From NCBI RefSeq assembly GCF_014652815.1, contig NZ_BMZN01000003.1, forward strand, positions 699,429 through 763,428: a DNA stretch of 64,000 bases, read 5' to 3'. Positions 16,425 through 24,595 of the stretch are shown here, piece by piece. The notes beneath the pieces are model-generated. The model saw only the letters and a list, made by a program, of their open reading frames with translations, did not search any database and had not been told where the DNA came from. Numbering within the stretch: the first letter of the stretch is position 1; each line of letters starts with the position of its first letter. The DNA is from Alcaligenes pakistanensis (lineage in GTDB: Bacteria; Pseudomonadota; Gammaproteobacteria; Burkholderiales; Burkholderiaceae_B). The translations under genes and the position numbers were made by a program.

Positions 16425-17531
16425 TCAAATAATCAGAGGGGTCAGAAAAACAGCCAACACAACAGCGGTCAAAAGACGCATCACAATGCCCAAGACGGCC
16501 GCCGTCATGACTTCTTTCTCGTTCAGATCCGAGCACTCGGCCCAGACCACAGGAATCTGTCCGAACACCGCCGACAAGGGCAAGCCCGAAGAGGCCAAGA
16601 CGAATGAGCCCACGACCAGTGAAGGGTCCAGGGTTGAGGCCATCGCTTGCAACTTGCCCATCGCCAAGGTGGGGCTAACCAGGATCGCCAGCAGACCTGT
16701 CTCCGGATGAATATTCAGCGCCAGCAAGCCACGCTCCAGCACCGCACTGATGGGTAGCCAAAGGCCAATATGTTCCAGCAGACCAATCACACAAAACACC
16801 AGAGCGACGGCTGGAATCAGAATCAGCAATAGCAACTCCACCCCTTCGCGCGCCGCCTTGAACAACATGGGCGCAAAATCGATATTGGGTGTGAAGCGGG
16901 GAGCCGCCAACAAATCCACCGAGCGCACATTGCGATACACCAGACGCGATAACAGCCAGGGCGACAGCAGCAAAGGCCCAAAAATCGCGATCAGCACAAC
17001 CGCAAAAACGTTCACTCCGGCAAACGTCAGAGCCATCATGCCCAGCATAAAGGTGGAAAAAGACTGCTGCGACTGCACCATGGTGGCCACTGCAATTTTC
17101 TGCTCATCCTTAGTGGCCCCGGCCTGACGCAACAAGGGCCCGGCGATACGGCCTGCCGCATTAATATCGCCAAAAATGTTGTATACGCTGGGAATAATGA
17201 CCGCTGGATTGACTCCAATAGCCCGCATGGCCGGCATGAAGACTCGCATCATGGCGTCGGTAAAACCTAAACGCTCCAGCAAGCGACCAATAATGACGCT
17301 GATAATGACCGCCACCCCCACTTGACCGGTCAAAAACACATCCACAACAACCGGTTTGACCTTGTTCAGGACAGTGTCAAAAGCGCCCGACAAGGTGGCG
17401 GGAAAAAAGAATAGCGTCAACATGGCCAGAGCCAGCAAGCTCAGGCCCACTACTTCAATACGCTCCAAAGGACGGCGGCCTGCGGGTGGGGAATGCACTA
17501 CTTTGTCGATTTCTATTGTTTTGTTATCCAT
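16425..17531 (-). CDS. Nucleoside-recognition (Gate) domain membrane protein, putative permease
   Basis: A 368-residue inner-membrane protein with about eight to ten hydrophobic segments. It contains two Gate-like halves: 'LTGQVGVAVIISVIIGRLLE' with 'SVYNIFGDINAAGRIAG', and a second starting near residue 210. 'QSQQSFSTFMLGM' is a polar segment of the kind found in these proteins. Substrate and direction are unknown. ATG at 17531 has GGAGAG upstream. It lies 26 bases after the NIF3-like gene and is probably co-transcribed with it from the structured leader near 18.6-18.7 kb. Confidence 0.75.
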   Translation of the reverse strand: MDNKTIEIDKVVHSPPAGRRPLERIEVVGLSLLALAMLTLFFFPATLSGAFDTVLNKVKPVVVDVFLTGQVGVAVIISVIIGRLLERLGFTDAMMRVFMPAMRAIGVNPAVIIPSVYNIFGDINAAGRIAGPLLRQAGATKDEQKIAVATMVQSQQSFSTFMLGMMALTFAGVNVFAVVLIAIFGPLLLSPWLLSRLVYRNVRSVDLLAAPRFTPNIDFAPMLFKAAREGVELLLLILIPAVALVFCVIGLLEHIGLWLPISAVLERGLLALNIHPETGLLAILVSPTLAMGKLQAMASTLDPSLVVGSFVLASSGLPLSAVFGQIPVVWAECSDLNEKEVMTAAVLGIVMRLLTAVVLAVFLTPLII

Positions 17532-17557
17532 GTCTCTCTCCGTTGTGGGAACAGGAC

Positions 17558-18580
17558 CTACTGGAAGCTGAGCACATTCTTGCCCATCAGATGCGCGGTG
17601 GAAAAATGCTGTGCGTATTCCCGCAAGCGAGCCCCTCCCACCTGATGCACGGGCGTGGACGTTACCCGATCGCGGAACATCACCACTTCCACACCATCAA
17701 GCAAGGCACTTAAGGCATAGGCCAGCGGCAAGCCGTTCTCCAGTATCTCCAGAACGTGGCTATTACCAACCAGGAAGTTCAGACCCATCTCACGCGCGCA
17801 TTCAATCAATGCATGGCCTTCATAGACACGGCTGATGGATGCCAGCACCGTGTCCACACCCGGATTCTCGGCCACGGCCTGACGCAGGTGATCGGGACTG
17901 AATCCCGTATGCGGGAAAATGTGCAGGATGCGGCCAACCCGACTGCTACGCTCGCCCAGACGAATAGCGCCACGCGTCAAAGTACTGGTTTCTTGAATGC
18001 CTTCATTGCCTTTGATGCGTCGCTCGGCCTGCAAGACCTGATCTTCCAGATCCAAGCCCATAAAACCATCCAGCCGATCCAGCATGTCGCCCAGTGTGTT
18101 CACCCCCTCTAAGGGCTCGCCCACGAACATGACATTGCCATGGATTCCCCCATACGCAATGTCGCTTTTACCCACTTTATGACCATGCAAGTACGCAATG
18201 CCCGGGTGCAGGCCATGAAAAGCCTCATGACACTCTAGAGCGGCCACTCCATACAGATCCAGATAGTCTTTCAGGGTCACGCCACCACAACTGGCCGCAT
18301 CGGCAATCGGGTGATGCGCAACAATGGCATCCACGCCCGTGGCACCGGCCAGCTCAATGCTCAGCTCCGTCATAGTCATGCACACAGCGACCTTTCGTAT
18401 CTCCTTGTTGGCATCACCATGAATCAAACCTGGGATTTCAAGCACCTGCTTGCCGTAGATTCCCGAGGATTTCCAGATAACGAATGGATGTTGGCCGCAC
18501 TTGACCTCATCCATACAGGACACCATGCGTCCCCCCGTAATAACATTCAATGCATCCAGCAAATCGGCTACATAGGCCAT
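17558..18580 (-). CDS. NIF3-like dinuclear metal-centre protein (DUF34)
   Basis: A 340-residue NIF3/DUF34 family protein. 'TGVDAIVAHHPIAD' carries the paired metal-binding histidines and 'YEGHALIECAREMGLNFLVG' is the C-terminal ligand region. The usual YqfO/CutA-like insert is not evident. The biochemical role of the family is unsettled; GTP cyclohydrolase activity and metal trafficking have been proposed. ATG at 18580 has GGAG nine bases upstream. The frame continues open upstream to 18724 through a terminator hairpin, but those residues lack family character. The permease gene follows closely. Confidence 0.82.
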   Translation of the reverse strand: MAYVADLLDALNVITGGRMVSCMDEVKCGQHPFVIWKSSGIYGKQVLEIPGLIHGDANKEIRKVAVCMTMTELSIELAGATGVDAIVAHHPIADAASCGGVTLKDYLDLYGVAALECHEAFHGLHPGIAYLHGHKVGKSDIAYGGIHGNVMFVGEPLEGVNTLGDMLDRLDGFMGLDLEDQVLQAERRIKGNEGIQETSTLTRGAIRLGERSSRVGRILHIFPHTGFSPDHLRQAVAENPGVDTVLASISRVYEGHALIECAREMGLNFLVGNSHVLEILENGLPLAYALSALLDGVEVVMFRDRVTSTPVHQVGGARLREYAQHFSTAHLMGKNVLSFQ

Positions 18581-18595
18581 GATTTTGTCTCCAAA

Positions 18596-18740
18596 TAAAA
18601 AGCCGGCCTCAAACCCTGGGGAATCCCAGAGCCTGAGGCCGGCGGTATGCAAGCACTTCCTGTCGGCAACCTCCGTATCCACACCGGTCATGGCCTGGAT
18701 GCGCTGGCAAACACGGATACGCATCGCGCATCCCGTTCCA
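18596..18740 (-). promoter_or_regulatory. Structured 5' leader with terminator hairpin; candidate riboswitch or attenuator
   Basis: Minus strand, 5' to 3'. GGATGCGC (18733-18726) pairs with GCGCATCC (18704-18697). CGTATCC (18721-18715), inside that loop, pairs with GGATACG (18680-18674) outside it, so the two perfect helices form an H-type pseudoknot. Downstream GCCGGCCTCA (18643-18634) pairs with TGAGGCCGGC (18611-18602) around an inner CTGGG/CCCAG hairpin, then TTTTTATTT (18601-18593). The SD of the NIF3-like gene follows directly. The terminator is clear; the pseudoknot and any ligand are inference. Confidence 0.55.
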
Positions 18741-18827
18741 GCCGGAAGGACAACAAGACTGTCTACCAGTCAGCTTTTTTTATCGATAGGGAATTCAGGG
18801 CGGCGGTCTACACCGGCGTCACTGCAT

Positions 18828-19184
18828 TCACACCTCTTTTTTCAACAACACCATGGTGGATGAAAGCTGTGCAACGGCATCGTAATCCTTGAAGACCGCC
18901 ACCACATCCAGCCCATACTCTTCCACCAAAATCTGCTTCATCTCCTTCTTGAACGCCTTGATCAGGTACAGATCAGCCAGGTCCGCAATATGCGCATTCT
19001 CGCGACTCAGGGTCTGCAATGCGGGCTGGCGTTTATGCACCGCCAACATGCTGATCCTGTCCTCAAGCACATCAATCTTCAGCGTCACCACGCCTGATGC
19101 AAAGATACTGCTGTTAATGCGGTTGTAGTCCCGGGTCAGCGCCTGCTTGAATTCGCCTAAAGAAGAAAAGCCTGCCATTCCCAT
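18828..19184 (-). CDS. DUF2294/MpsC-like small protein
   Basis: A 118-residue cytoplasmic protein resembling DUF2294, a family now linked to MpsC of a proposed Na+-translocating membrane-potential system; that assignment is from memory. Visible family-like segments are 'ALTRDYNRINSSIFASGVVT' and 'FKKEMKQILVEEYGLDVVAV'. There is no membrane segment. It lies 36 bases downstream of the ornithine-cyclodeaminase-like gene on the same strand but has no obvious functional tie to it. Confidence 0.6.
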   Translation of the reverse strand: MGMAGFSSLGEFKQALTRDYNRINSSIFASGVVTLKIDVLEDRISMLAVHKRQPALQTLSRENAHIADLADLYLIKAFKKEMKQILVEEYGLDVVAVFKDYDAVAQLSSTMVLLKKEV

Positions 19185-19220
19185 TGCCTACCCCCAACAT
19201 TTTTGAATTATTTTCGTTTT

Positions 19221-20165
19221 TCAGTATGTGGCCTGCGCCTCCTGGGCGGTCTGCCCCAGTCGGAAACGGCGATACGCCAAACCCGCCACGGCGATATCCT
19301 CAATCGCCACACCCACTGATTTATACACGCAAATCCCTTGTGAGTCGTAGCCCTGGCCGCGGCTCAATTGCAACCAATCGCTTAGCTCACACAACTTATC
19401 TTGAATACGGCATTCTGGTGCCGCCAGGATCAAGTCCCCTGCCTCAGACAGAGTTTGCTCACTCCACTCCACCACAATTTTGCTGGCACGCTGCAGACAG
19501 GCATCATCCAGTTCACGCGCAGCAGGCAGGCTGGAGCCGACGGCCGCCACAAAACAGCCTGGTTTCAAGGTATGCCCATCAAACAATGGGTCGCGACTAC
19601 GACTGGCCGTGACCAGGATATCCGCCTGTGCTGCGATTTCATCAGGGCGAGCAGCTCGCACCGGCACACCACAGTCCAGCTCCAGTTGACGGCAACGCTC
19701 CTTGTCCACATTCGGACTCCAGACCAATACTCGGCGCAAATCAAAGGCCTGACAAAACTGACGCGCATGCGCTGTCCCTTGAGCCCCCAGCCCCAGCACA
19801 CCCAAGGTCTGGGATTGTGGGTTAGCACCGTATCGCGCTGCCAAAACTGAACAAGCCGCCGTACGCCACTGCGTAATAGCACCGGCATCAAAAGTAGCCA
19901 AAGCCTGCCCATTGAGCGCATCAAACAGCACAATCACGAAACTGAAGGCGCCCGATACAGTCGTGTAAATTTTTGCCCCGGCCACCTGCTGGCCCGGTAT
20001 TACCGCTCCCAGCGTAGACAGGCGAATCCCTTCCGCTTCCGTACGCACACGACGTTGCTGAGCTGCCTGCCCGCGCCCAAACTCGACAAAAGCCTCCTGC
20101 AACACATCCTGGACGGCGGGCGCATCGAGCAACCCGTGTAACTGCTGATCCGTAAAATGCAGCAT
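19221..20165 (-). CDS. Ornithine cyclodeaminase / mu-crystallin family protein
   Basis: A 314-residue NAD(P)-binding protein. The Rossmann loop is 'LGVLGLGAQGTAHARQF'; 'GAKIYTTVSGAFSFVIVLFD' and 'AGAITQWRTAACSVLAARY' are the substrate-side signatures. Family members are ornithine cyclodeaminases, alanine dehydrogenases and cyclic imine reductases, and this one cannot be assigned. ATG at 20165 has GGGGAG five bases before it. It is the last gene of the ferredoxin operon (20812-21120 onward), which places it in the GTATAC-box cluster and hints at an imine or amino acid intermediate. Confidence 0.85.
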   Translation of the reverse strand: MLHFTDQQLHGLLDAPAVQDVLQEAFVEFGRGQAAQQRRVRTEAEGIRLSTLGAVIPGQQVAGAKIYTTVSGAFSFVIVLFDALNGQALATFDAGAITQWRTAACSVLAARYGANPQSQTLGVLGLGAQGTAHARQFCQAFDLRRVLVWSPNVDKERCRQLELDCGVPVRAARPDEIAAQADILVTASRSRDPLFDGHTLKPGCFVAAVGSSLPAARELDDACLQRASKIVVEWSEQTLSEAGDLILAAPECRIQDKLCELSDWLQLSRGQGYDSQGICVYKSVGVAIEDIAVAGLAYRRFRLGQTAQEAQATY

Positions 20166-20177
20166 ACGCACTCCCCT

Positions 20178-20456
20178 TTACCAGGTCACCGTGACATCAC
20201 CACGCACAAACGTCTGGCACGCCATGCGAAAACCCTGCTCCAGATCCTGTTCGGACAGGTGTTTGTGTTCCTTGGCTTTAACGTCATCCGTATTGTCCAG
20301 GCCAGCCGTAATCCGGCATTTGCACGTCCCGCAGAGGCCACCACCGCATTTGAAAGGGATTCCGCCACGCTCTCGTATGGAAACGCGCAACAAGTTGCTG
20401 TTTTCGGCGGCGGAGACCACTAAGTCGTTATTTGAAGCAAATGTAATCTGAACCAT
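20178..20456 (-). CDS. [2Fe-2S] ferredoxin
   Basis: A 92-residue plant/vertebrate-type ferredoxin. Cluster ligands are Cys37, Cys42 and Cys45 in 'CGGGLCGTCKC' and Cys80 in 'RMACQTF'. It carries single electrons to an oxygenase or similar enzyme. ATG at 20456 has GAGG upstream. It sits between a small orphan protein and the ornithine-cyclodeaminase-like gene in one tight operon that encodes a second ferredoxin; two different ferredoxins in one unit suggest two electron acceptors or a heteromeric partner. Confidence 0.88.
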   Translation of the reverse strand: MVQITFASNNDLVVSAAENSNLLRVSIRERGGIPFKCGGGLCGTCKCRITAGLDNTDDVKAKEHKHLSEQDLEQGFRMACQTFVRGDVTVTW

Positions 20457-20467
20457 ATTCTGCTACC

Positions 20468-20812
20468 TCAGGATTGCTGCTGTGCAAAAGCCTGGGCTTT
20501 TGCCGTCGTATCGGGCCTTGCACACTCGCGCAGCTCGGCTTGTTGCGTGCCAAAACGCGTCAGGCCAGCCAGCTCCTCGTAAGCTTGCTCGGGTGTCGCA
20601 AACTTCTCCATCTGCCGAGTAGGAATATCGTTGGTCGTGCCATTCGGTGTTTCTTCCACGATGCGCACGCGCGACTTTTCCTGAATACGGGCAATGGCAA
20701 ACACCGCCTTGAAGCGACCGTGAAAATAGTACTCATAGGCCGCGACCACCTCCACGCCCACACCCGGCTCTGTACGGTATTCACCCGGCTTGCTGGTCAG
20801 CACCACATACAT
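20468..20812 (-). CDS. Orphan 114-residue protein encoded between two ferredoxin genes
   Basis: I do not recognise this protein. It is soluble, beta-rich at the N-terminus ('MYVVLTSKPGEYRTE', 'VVAAYEYYFHGRFKAVFAIA') and ends in a charged, Gln/Ala-rich tail. It has one cysteine near the C-terminus and no metal motif. ATG at 20812 has AGGAGG seven bases upstream, and the start overlaps the stop of the preceding ferredoxin gene (TGATG), so the two are translationally coupled. The N-terminal region could be a small subunit or ferredoxin-binding adaptor of an oxygenase; this is only inference from context. Confidence 0.8.
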   Translation of the reverse strand: MYVVLTSKPGEYRTEPGVGVEVVAAYEYYFHGRFKAVFAIARIQEKSRVRIVEETPNGTTNDIPTRQMEKFATPEQAYEELAGLTRFGTQQAELRECARPDTTAKAQAFAQQQS

Positions 20813-21120
20813 CACTGCACCTCCTGTGTTTCAACTTGCTCCAGAACGATGTCCTGATTGATCCACAACTGACACGTCAGTCGCCAGCCCTGATCCAGCC
20901 GCTCGCCCAACTGTTTTTTCTCTTTCCAGTTGGCCGCAGGCAGATGTTCAGCCCCCTCCAGAACGCGGCAGGCACACTTGGCACACTTGCCCATGCCACA
21001 ACCGTAGGTCAAGTGGGGAAAGGGGAACTGTTTGATGCCCGCCCTGACCACCAAATTAGTGTTCTCTTGCACTTCGCCCACATGAGTCTGGCCGTTTTTA
21101 TGAAAAGTAATGGTTGGCAT
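20812..21120 (-). CDS. [2Fe-2S] ferredoxin
   Basis: A 102-residue ferredoxin with ligands Cys41, Cys46 and Cys49 in 'CGMGKCAKCAC' and Cys83 in 'RLTCQLW'. It is only moderately similar to the second ferredoxin of the same operon. ATG at 21120 follows AGGAGG by four bases. It is the first gene of the minus-strand unit ferredoxin, orphan protein, ferredoxin, ornithine-cyclodeaminase-like protein. A GGTATAC box with a -10-like TATACC lies about 70 bases upstream. Confidence 0.88.
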   Translation of the reverse strand: MPTITFHKNGQTHVGEVQENTNLVVRAGIKQFPFPHLTYGCGMGKCAKCACRVLEGAEHLPAANWKEKKQLGERLDQGWRLTCQLWINQDIVLEQVETQEVQ

Positions 21121-21187
21121 AAGACCTCCTGCTTGCTGCCAATAATGCGACCGGATTGCGAGCCCTGACCGCCTGAAAAACCAAGAA

Positions 21188-21197
21188 CGGTATACCT
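21188..21197 (-). promoter_or_regulatory. GTATAC box upstream of the ferredoxin operon
   Basis: CGGTATACCT contains the GT-AT-AC core of operators bound by FadR/FCD-type GntR proteins (consensus T-N-GT-N-AC-N-A). It overlaps a -10-like TATACC on the minus strand. Related boxes lie near 21283, 25406, 28499 and 29380, all between genes of the same cluster. Confidence 0.55.
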
Positions 21198-21260
21198 ATT
21201 CAAAAATCGCGTTCCACAAACAACGATTTTTCCTGTTTTTAGACACTACTTTCCGCCAAT

Positions 21261-21289
21261 TTGAGTAGAAACCCCTATTGCGGTATACT
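21261..21289 (+). promoter_or_regulatory. Sigma-70 promoter with an overlapping GTATAC box, for the 63-codon ORF
   Basis: TTGAGT (21261-21266) and TATACT (21284-21289) are 17 bases apart, a good vegetative promoter directed to the right. GGTATAC (21282-21288) overlaps the -10, so the presumed GntR regulator could block it. The first ORF downstream begins at 21322. Confidence 0.65.
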
Positions 21290-21321
21290 TAATTCAATTC
21301 AACCAAACCAATGAGATCATT

Positions 21322-21513
21322 ATGAAAACCCCCGTCGAACTTCGCTATCTGCAGCGTCCCGTCGGCGAGCAGTTGCTGCCCCACTTGGCTCAGCGCAAGC
21401 ATCTGCGCCGTCGTATTCCACTGATCAACCTGCCTTCACTGAGCGAACTGTTTGGTGTCTGCAAGAAAAGCGATCACGATACTGCGCACGATCAACTCCC
21501 CCACCGTGCCTAA
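21322..21513 (+). CDS. Small orphan protein, 63 residues, opposite in strand to its neighbours
   Basis: I do not recognise this protein. It is basic and Leu-rich ('RYLQRPVGEQLLPHLAQRKH', 'RRRIPLINLPSLSELFGVCK') with no membrane segment. Three things support it: a good promoter 33 bases upstream, a GTATAC box shared with the surrounding operons, and an ATG-led frame running to within four bases of the end of the convergent reductase gene. The SD is weak (GAGA). It may be a small regulator, an accessory protein, or merely part of an antisense transcript. Confidence 0.5.
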   Translation: MKTPVELRYLQRPVGEQLLPHLAQRKHLRRRIPLINLPSLSELFGVCKKSDHDTAHDQLPHRA

Positions 21514-22544
21514 GCCACAGAAGGCTCGACAGGGCGGTTATCGGACTGAAAATTGAATGCGTCGGCATAGATGAATCGCTCATCAGCCCCATACTCTTTG
21601 AAAAGGCTGGAAGCCTGCTCGATCATCACGGGCGAGCCACACAGGTAAATGGCATGCTCGGACAAGTCCGGCTCGTCCAGGCAAACCTGCTGCTGGACAT
21701 AGCCTCTTGCCCCCTGCCAAGCCTCATCCGCGTGTGACAGCACAGGGACGAAGCGGAATTCGCATAAACGATCCGACCAGGACTCAATTTCTTGAGCCAG
21801 ATACAAATCTTCGGGTCGGTTCATGCCCCAGTACAAGCTGACGGGCGGACAATCATCCTTGTCCAGCAAGGACTCCAAAATGGCTTTGATAGGCGCAATG
21901 CCGGTGCCTGTTGCTACCATCACCATGGGCCGCCAATCACGTTCGTGCCAATAAAACACGCCTAATGGCAGCTCCAGTTGCAACGCATCGCCAAGCTGCA
22001 AATTAGGCAAACAATGTTGGGTGAAACGCCCCCCTTCCACTTCCCGCACATGTAGCTCGATTTGCCCATGGCGGGCATCGGCATTGGCCATGGAAAAACT
22101 GCGTGCCCGTCCGTCCTCAAACAAGATATTCAGGTACTGGCCAGGGCGGAACCGTACTTCCACTTGCGCAGGTAGTTGCAGCTTCAAACGCCAGATGCCC
22201 TGGCAGGCCTGCTGCACGCTTAGCACGCTTGCGCTAACTTGCTGGGTCTCGGGCAACACATCCTGATGATTCGCCAGACTGATTTCAATATCTGCATCCA
22301 ATCTGGCCTGGCAGGCGGCGGCATGGCCCTGCTCGTGCTCTTCATCGGCAATGCTCATGGGCAGGCAGTCATCCTCATAGCAGACCTTCCCACGAGTAAC
22401 TTGAATGCGGCACGTGCCGCAACCGCCAAACTCGCAGTCGCTGTGAATACGCACTCCTTGCCGCTGGGCCGCCTGCAAAATAGTCTCTTGCGGCTCTACC
22501 CAGAACTGCTCGCCGGTTTCCCGGATATCGACACGATGGGCCAT
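21510..22544 (-). CDS. Ferredoxin-NAD(P)H reductase, [2Fe-2S]/FAD type
   Basis: A 344-residue oxygenase reductase of the BenC/AntC or AscD arrangement: N-terminal ferredoxin domain with Cys37, Cys42, Cys45 ('CEFGGCGTC') and Cys78, FAD domain with 'GRARSFSMAN', NAD domain with 'VATGTGIAPIKAILESLL' and 'IYLCGSPVM'. It moves electrons from NAD(P)H to an oxygenase, perhaps through the separate ferredoxins encoded nearby. ATG at 22544 has a perfect AGGAGG seven bases upstream. It is the last gene of the unit diiron enzyme, aldehyde dehydrogenase, GlcG, reductase. Confidence 0.88.
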   Translation of the reverse strand: MAHRVDIRETGEQFWVEPQETILQAAQRQGVRIHSDCEFGGCGTCRIQVTRGKVCYEDDCLPMSIADEEHEQGHAAACQARLDADIEISLANHQDVLPETQQVSASVLSVQQACQGIWRLKLQLPAQVEVRFRPGQYLNILFEDGRARSFSMANADARHGQIELHVREVEGGRFTQHCLPNLQLGDALQLELPLGVFYWHERDWRPMVMVATGTGIAPIKAILESLLDKDDCPPVSLYWGMNRPEDLYLAQEIESWSDRLCEFRFVPVLSHADEAWQGARGYVQQQVCLDEPDLSEHAIYLCGSPVMIEQASSLFKEYGADERFIYADAFNFQSDNRPVEPSVA

Positions 22545-22564
22545 GACCTGTCCTCCTGATGCCA

Positions 22565-23047
22565 CTATTTCTTGATATCTGCCTGAACCAGCACGTCCAG
22601 ACCCTCGTCTTTCAAGGCATCGGCCAGCGCCTGCAAACCGGCTACGCCCGCTGCCGTGTCTTGCTCTCCATTACCCCCACTCAGACCAATGCCGCCAATC
22701 ACTTCGCCATTGACCACAATGGGATAGCCGCCAACAAAGGCTGCAAAGCGTCCTTCAAAACTCAGCTGAATCCCAAAAGCCTCATTGCCCGGCAAGGCTG
22801 GCCCATTAGGGGCTTTGGTGAACAGGTGGGTAGAGCGCTTATGGCCAGCGGCGGTAAACGCCTTGTTCCAGGCAATCTGAGCGCCTGTTATACGCGCCCC
22901 ATCCATGCGTTCGAGCACGATGGGGTAGCCCCCCTCGTCCACCACACACACGGTCTCCAGCACACCGATTTCTTTGGATTTGGCAATCGCCGCGTCGACC
23001 ATCAAGCGCGCTTCGCGCTGTTCGAGACGTAGGATTTTTTTCATCAT
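22565..23047 (-). CDS. GlcG/HbpS family protein
   Basis: A 160-residue protein of the GlcG/HbpS (heme-degrading domain) family. Typical segments are 'VCVVDEGGYPIVLERMDGAR', 'AWNKAFTAAGHKRST' and 'GGYPIVVNGEVIGGIGLSGG'. Members are often encoded beside catabolic oxidoreductases, and some bind heme or cobalamin; their exact role is unclear. No signal peptide is seen. ATG at 23047 or 23044 is likely; the SD is weak. It lies 20 bases before the reductase gene and 28 after the aldehyde dehydrogenase gene. Confidence 0.82.
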   Translation of the reverse strand: MMKKILRLEQREARLMVDAAIAKSKEIGVLETVCVVDEGGYPIVLERMDGARITGAQIAWNKAFTAAGHKRSTHLFTKAPNGPALPGNEAFGIQLSFEGRFAAFVGGYPIVVNGEVIGGIGLSGGNGEQDTAAGVAGLQALADALKDEGLDVLVQADIKK

Positions 23048-23075
23048 TTTTCTCAATATTTCGAGTTAGTAAAAT

Positions 23076-24536
23076 TCAGATGCCGCGATACACGGTCTTG
23101 ATCTGGGTGTAGAACTCCAAACCAGCCCGGCCAGATTCACGGAACGTAGAGGTGCTGGACTGTTTCAGCCCACCAAAGGGTGCGTTGATCAAATTGCCGG
23201 TTGTGGTGCGATTGATCTTGACCGTGCCCGCCTCAATATCATTGGCAAAGCGATGCGCATACTCGGCACTGCGAGTCACGATGGCCGCGGACAAGCCGTA
23301 TTCGGTGTCATTGGCCATGGCCAGAGCCTGCTCGTAAGAATCAAACTCCAGCAGCGCAATCACCGGGCCGAAGATCTCTTCACGGGCAATACGCATCTTT
23401 TGAGTCACATCGGTAAACAAGGCCGGGCGCATGAACAGACCGCGGGCATACTCGCCCTCTGTCAGGCGTTCGCCGCCCAGCAGATGAGTGGCTTCCTGTT
23501 TACCTATGGCGACATAGCTCAGGATGCTTTCCAATTGTCTTTCGGTCGCAATAGGCCCCAGATCTGGGTTGCTGCTTAGCCCGTTACCCACGCTCAAGGC
23601 ACGTACCTTTTCCACCAGTCGAGTCGTGAACGCTTCCTTCACCTGACGATGTACCAACACACGGCTGGTACCGGTGCACGCTTGCCCACTCAATGAAAAC
23701 CCGCCTTGCACCACCAGTTTGACCGCCAGATCCAGATCAGCGTCTTCCATCACGATCAAGGGATTCTTGCCGCCCAACTCCATCTGGGTGCGGGTGCTCA
23801 TGCGCGCTTGACGGCAGATGTCTTCACCCGCTTTTGTCGAGCCGGTAAACGAGATAGCCCGCACCTGGGGAGCCTGTACCAGTGTCGGCCCCACTTCTCC
23901 AGCTCGCCCATGTACCAGATTGAGCACACCCGCTGGAATGCCCGCTTGCGCAAAGGCTTCACACAGGTAGTAGCCCGTCAAAGGCGTATCCGAAGAAGGC
24001 TTGAAGACGACGGTATTGCCGGTAATCAGCGCGGGCGCAATTTTGCGCGCCGGAATAGAGATGGGAAAATTCCAAGGGGCAATCACGGATACCACACCCA
24101 AGGGTTCGCGCTGGGTGTAGACCAATTGCTGCGCATCATCCTGCGGGAATGTCTCACCACTGTATGTCTGGCCTTCCACCGCATAAAAACGCAGTGTCTG
24201 GGCCGAACGCCCAACTTCCATCTTGCTTTGCGCCAGTGTTTTGCCTTCCTCCCGAGTCAGACCCTGAGCAATGCGCTCCACATTGCTATCCAGCCAGTTG
24301 GCTGCCGCATTCAAGATACGTGCCCGAGCCGAAATAGGTGTCGCCCGCCACCCGGCAAATGCCGCCTGAGCCGCCGCAACAGCCGCTTGCGCATCCTCTG
24401 CTGTGGACAGGGGAAAAGCTCCCACCACATCGTCCCGATCAGCTGGATTCAGATTGGCTTGCGTGCGTCCACTCTGGCTGGGCAGCCACTGCCCATCAAT
24501 GTAATTGTCGAAAACAACGTCCTTGAGATTGTCCAC
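23076..24536 (-). CDS. NAD(P)-dependent aldehyde dehydrogenase, semialdehyde type
   Basis: A 486-residue ALDH. Catalytic residues are Asn156 ('APWNFP'), Glu253 ('MELGGK') and Cys287 ('SGQACTGTSR'); the coenzyme glycine loop is 'FTGSTKAG'. The C-[TS]-[GA]-[TS]-SR context resembles 2-oxoglutarate semialdehyde dehydrogenases, so the substrate may be a short acidic semialdehyde. GTG at 24536 has AAGGA nine bases upstream; the longer frame to 24713 runs into the preceding gene. It lies between the diiron enzyme and GlcG genes and may oxidise an aldehyde made by the pathway. Confidence 0.88.
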   Translation of the reverse strand: MDNLKDVVFDNYIDGQWLPSQSGRTQANLNPADRDDVVGAFPLSTAEDAQAAVAAAQAAFAGWRATPISARARILNAAANWLDSNVERIAQGLTREEGKTLAQSKMEVGRSAQTLRFYAVEGQTYSGETFPQDDAQQLVYTQREPLGVVSVIAPWNFPISIPARKIAPALITGNTVVFKPSSDTPLTGYYLCEAFAQAGIPAGVLNLVHGRAGEVGPTLVQAPQVRAISFTGSTKAGEDICRQARMSTRTQMELGGKNPLIVMEDADLDLAVKLVVQGGFSLSGQACTGTSRVLVHRQVKEAFTTRLVEKVRALSVGNGLSSNPDLGPIATERQLESILSYVAIGKQEATHLLGGERLTEGEYARGLFMRPALFTDVTQKMRIAREEIFGPVIALLEFDSYEQALAMANDTEYGLSAAIVTRSAEYAHRFANDIEAGTVKINRTTTGNLINAPFGGLKQSSTSTFRESGRAGLEFYTQIKTVYRGI

Positions 24537-24595
24537 CGCTGTACATCCTTGTTCTAAGTCGGCGGGCCGCCCATGCGCCCGCCCGGCTGATTGGC

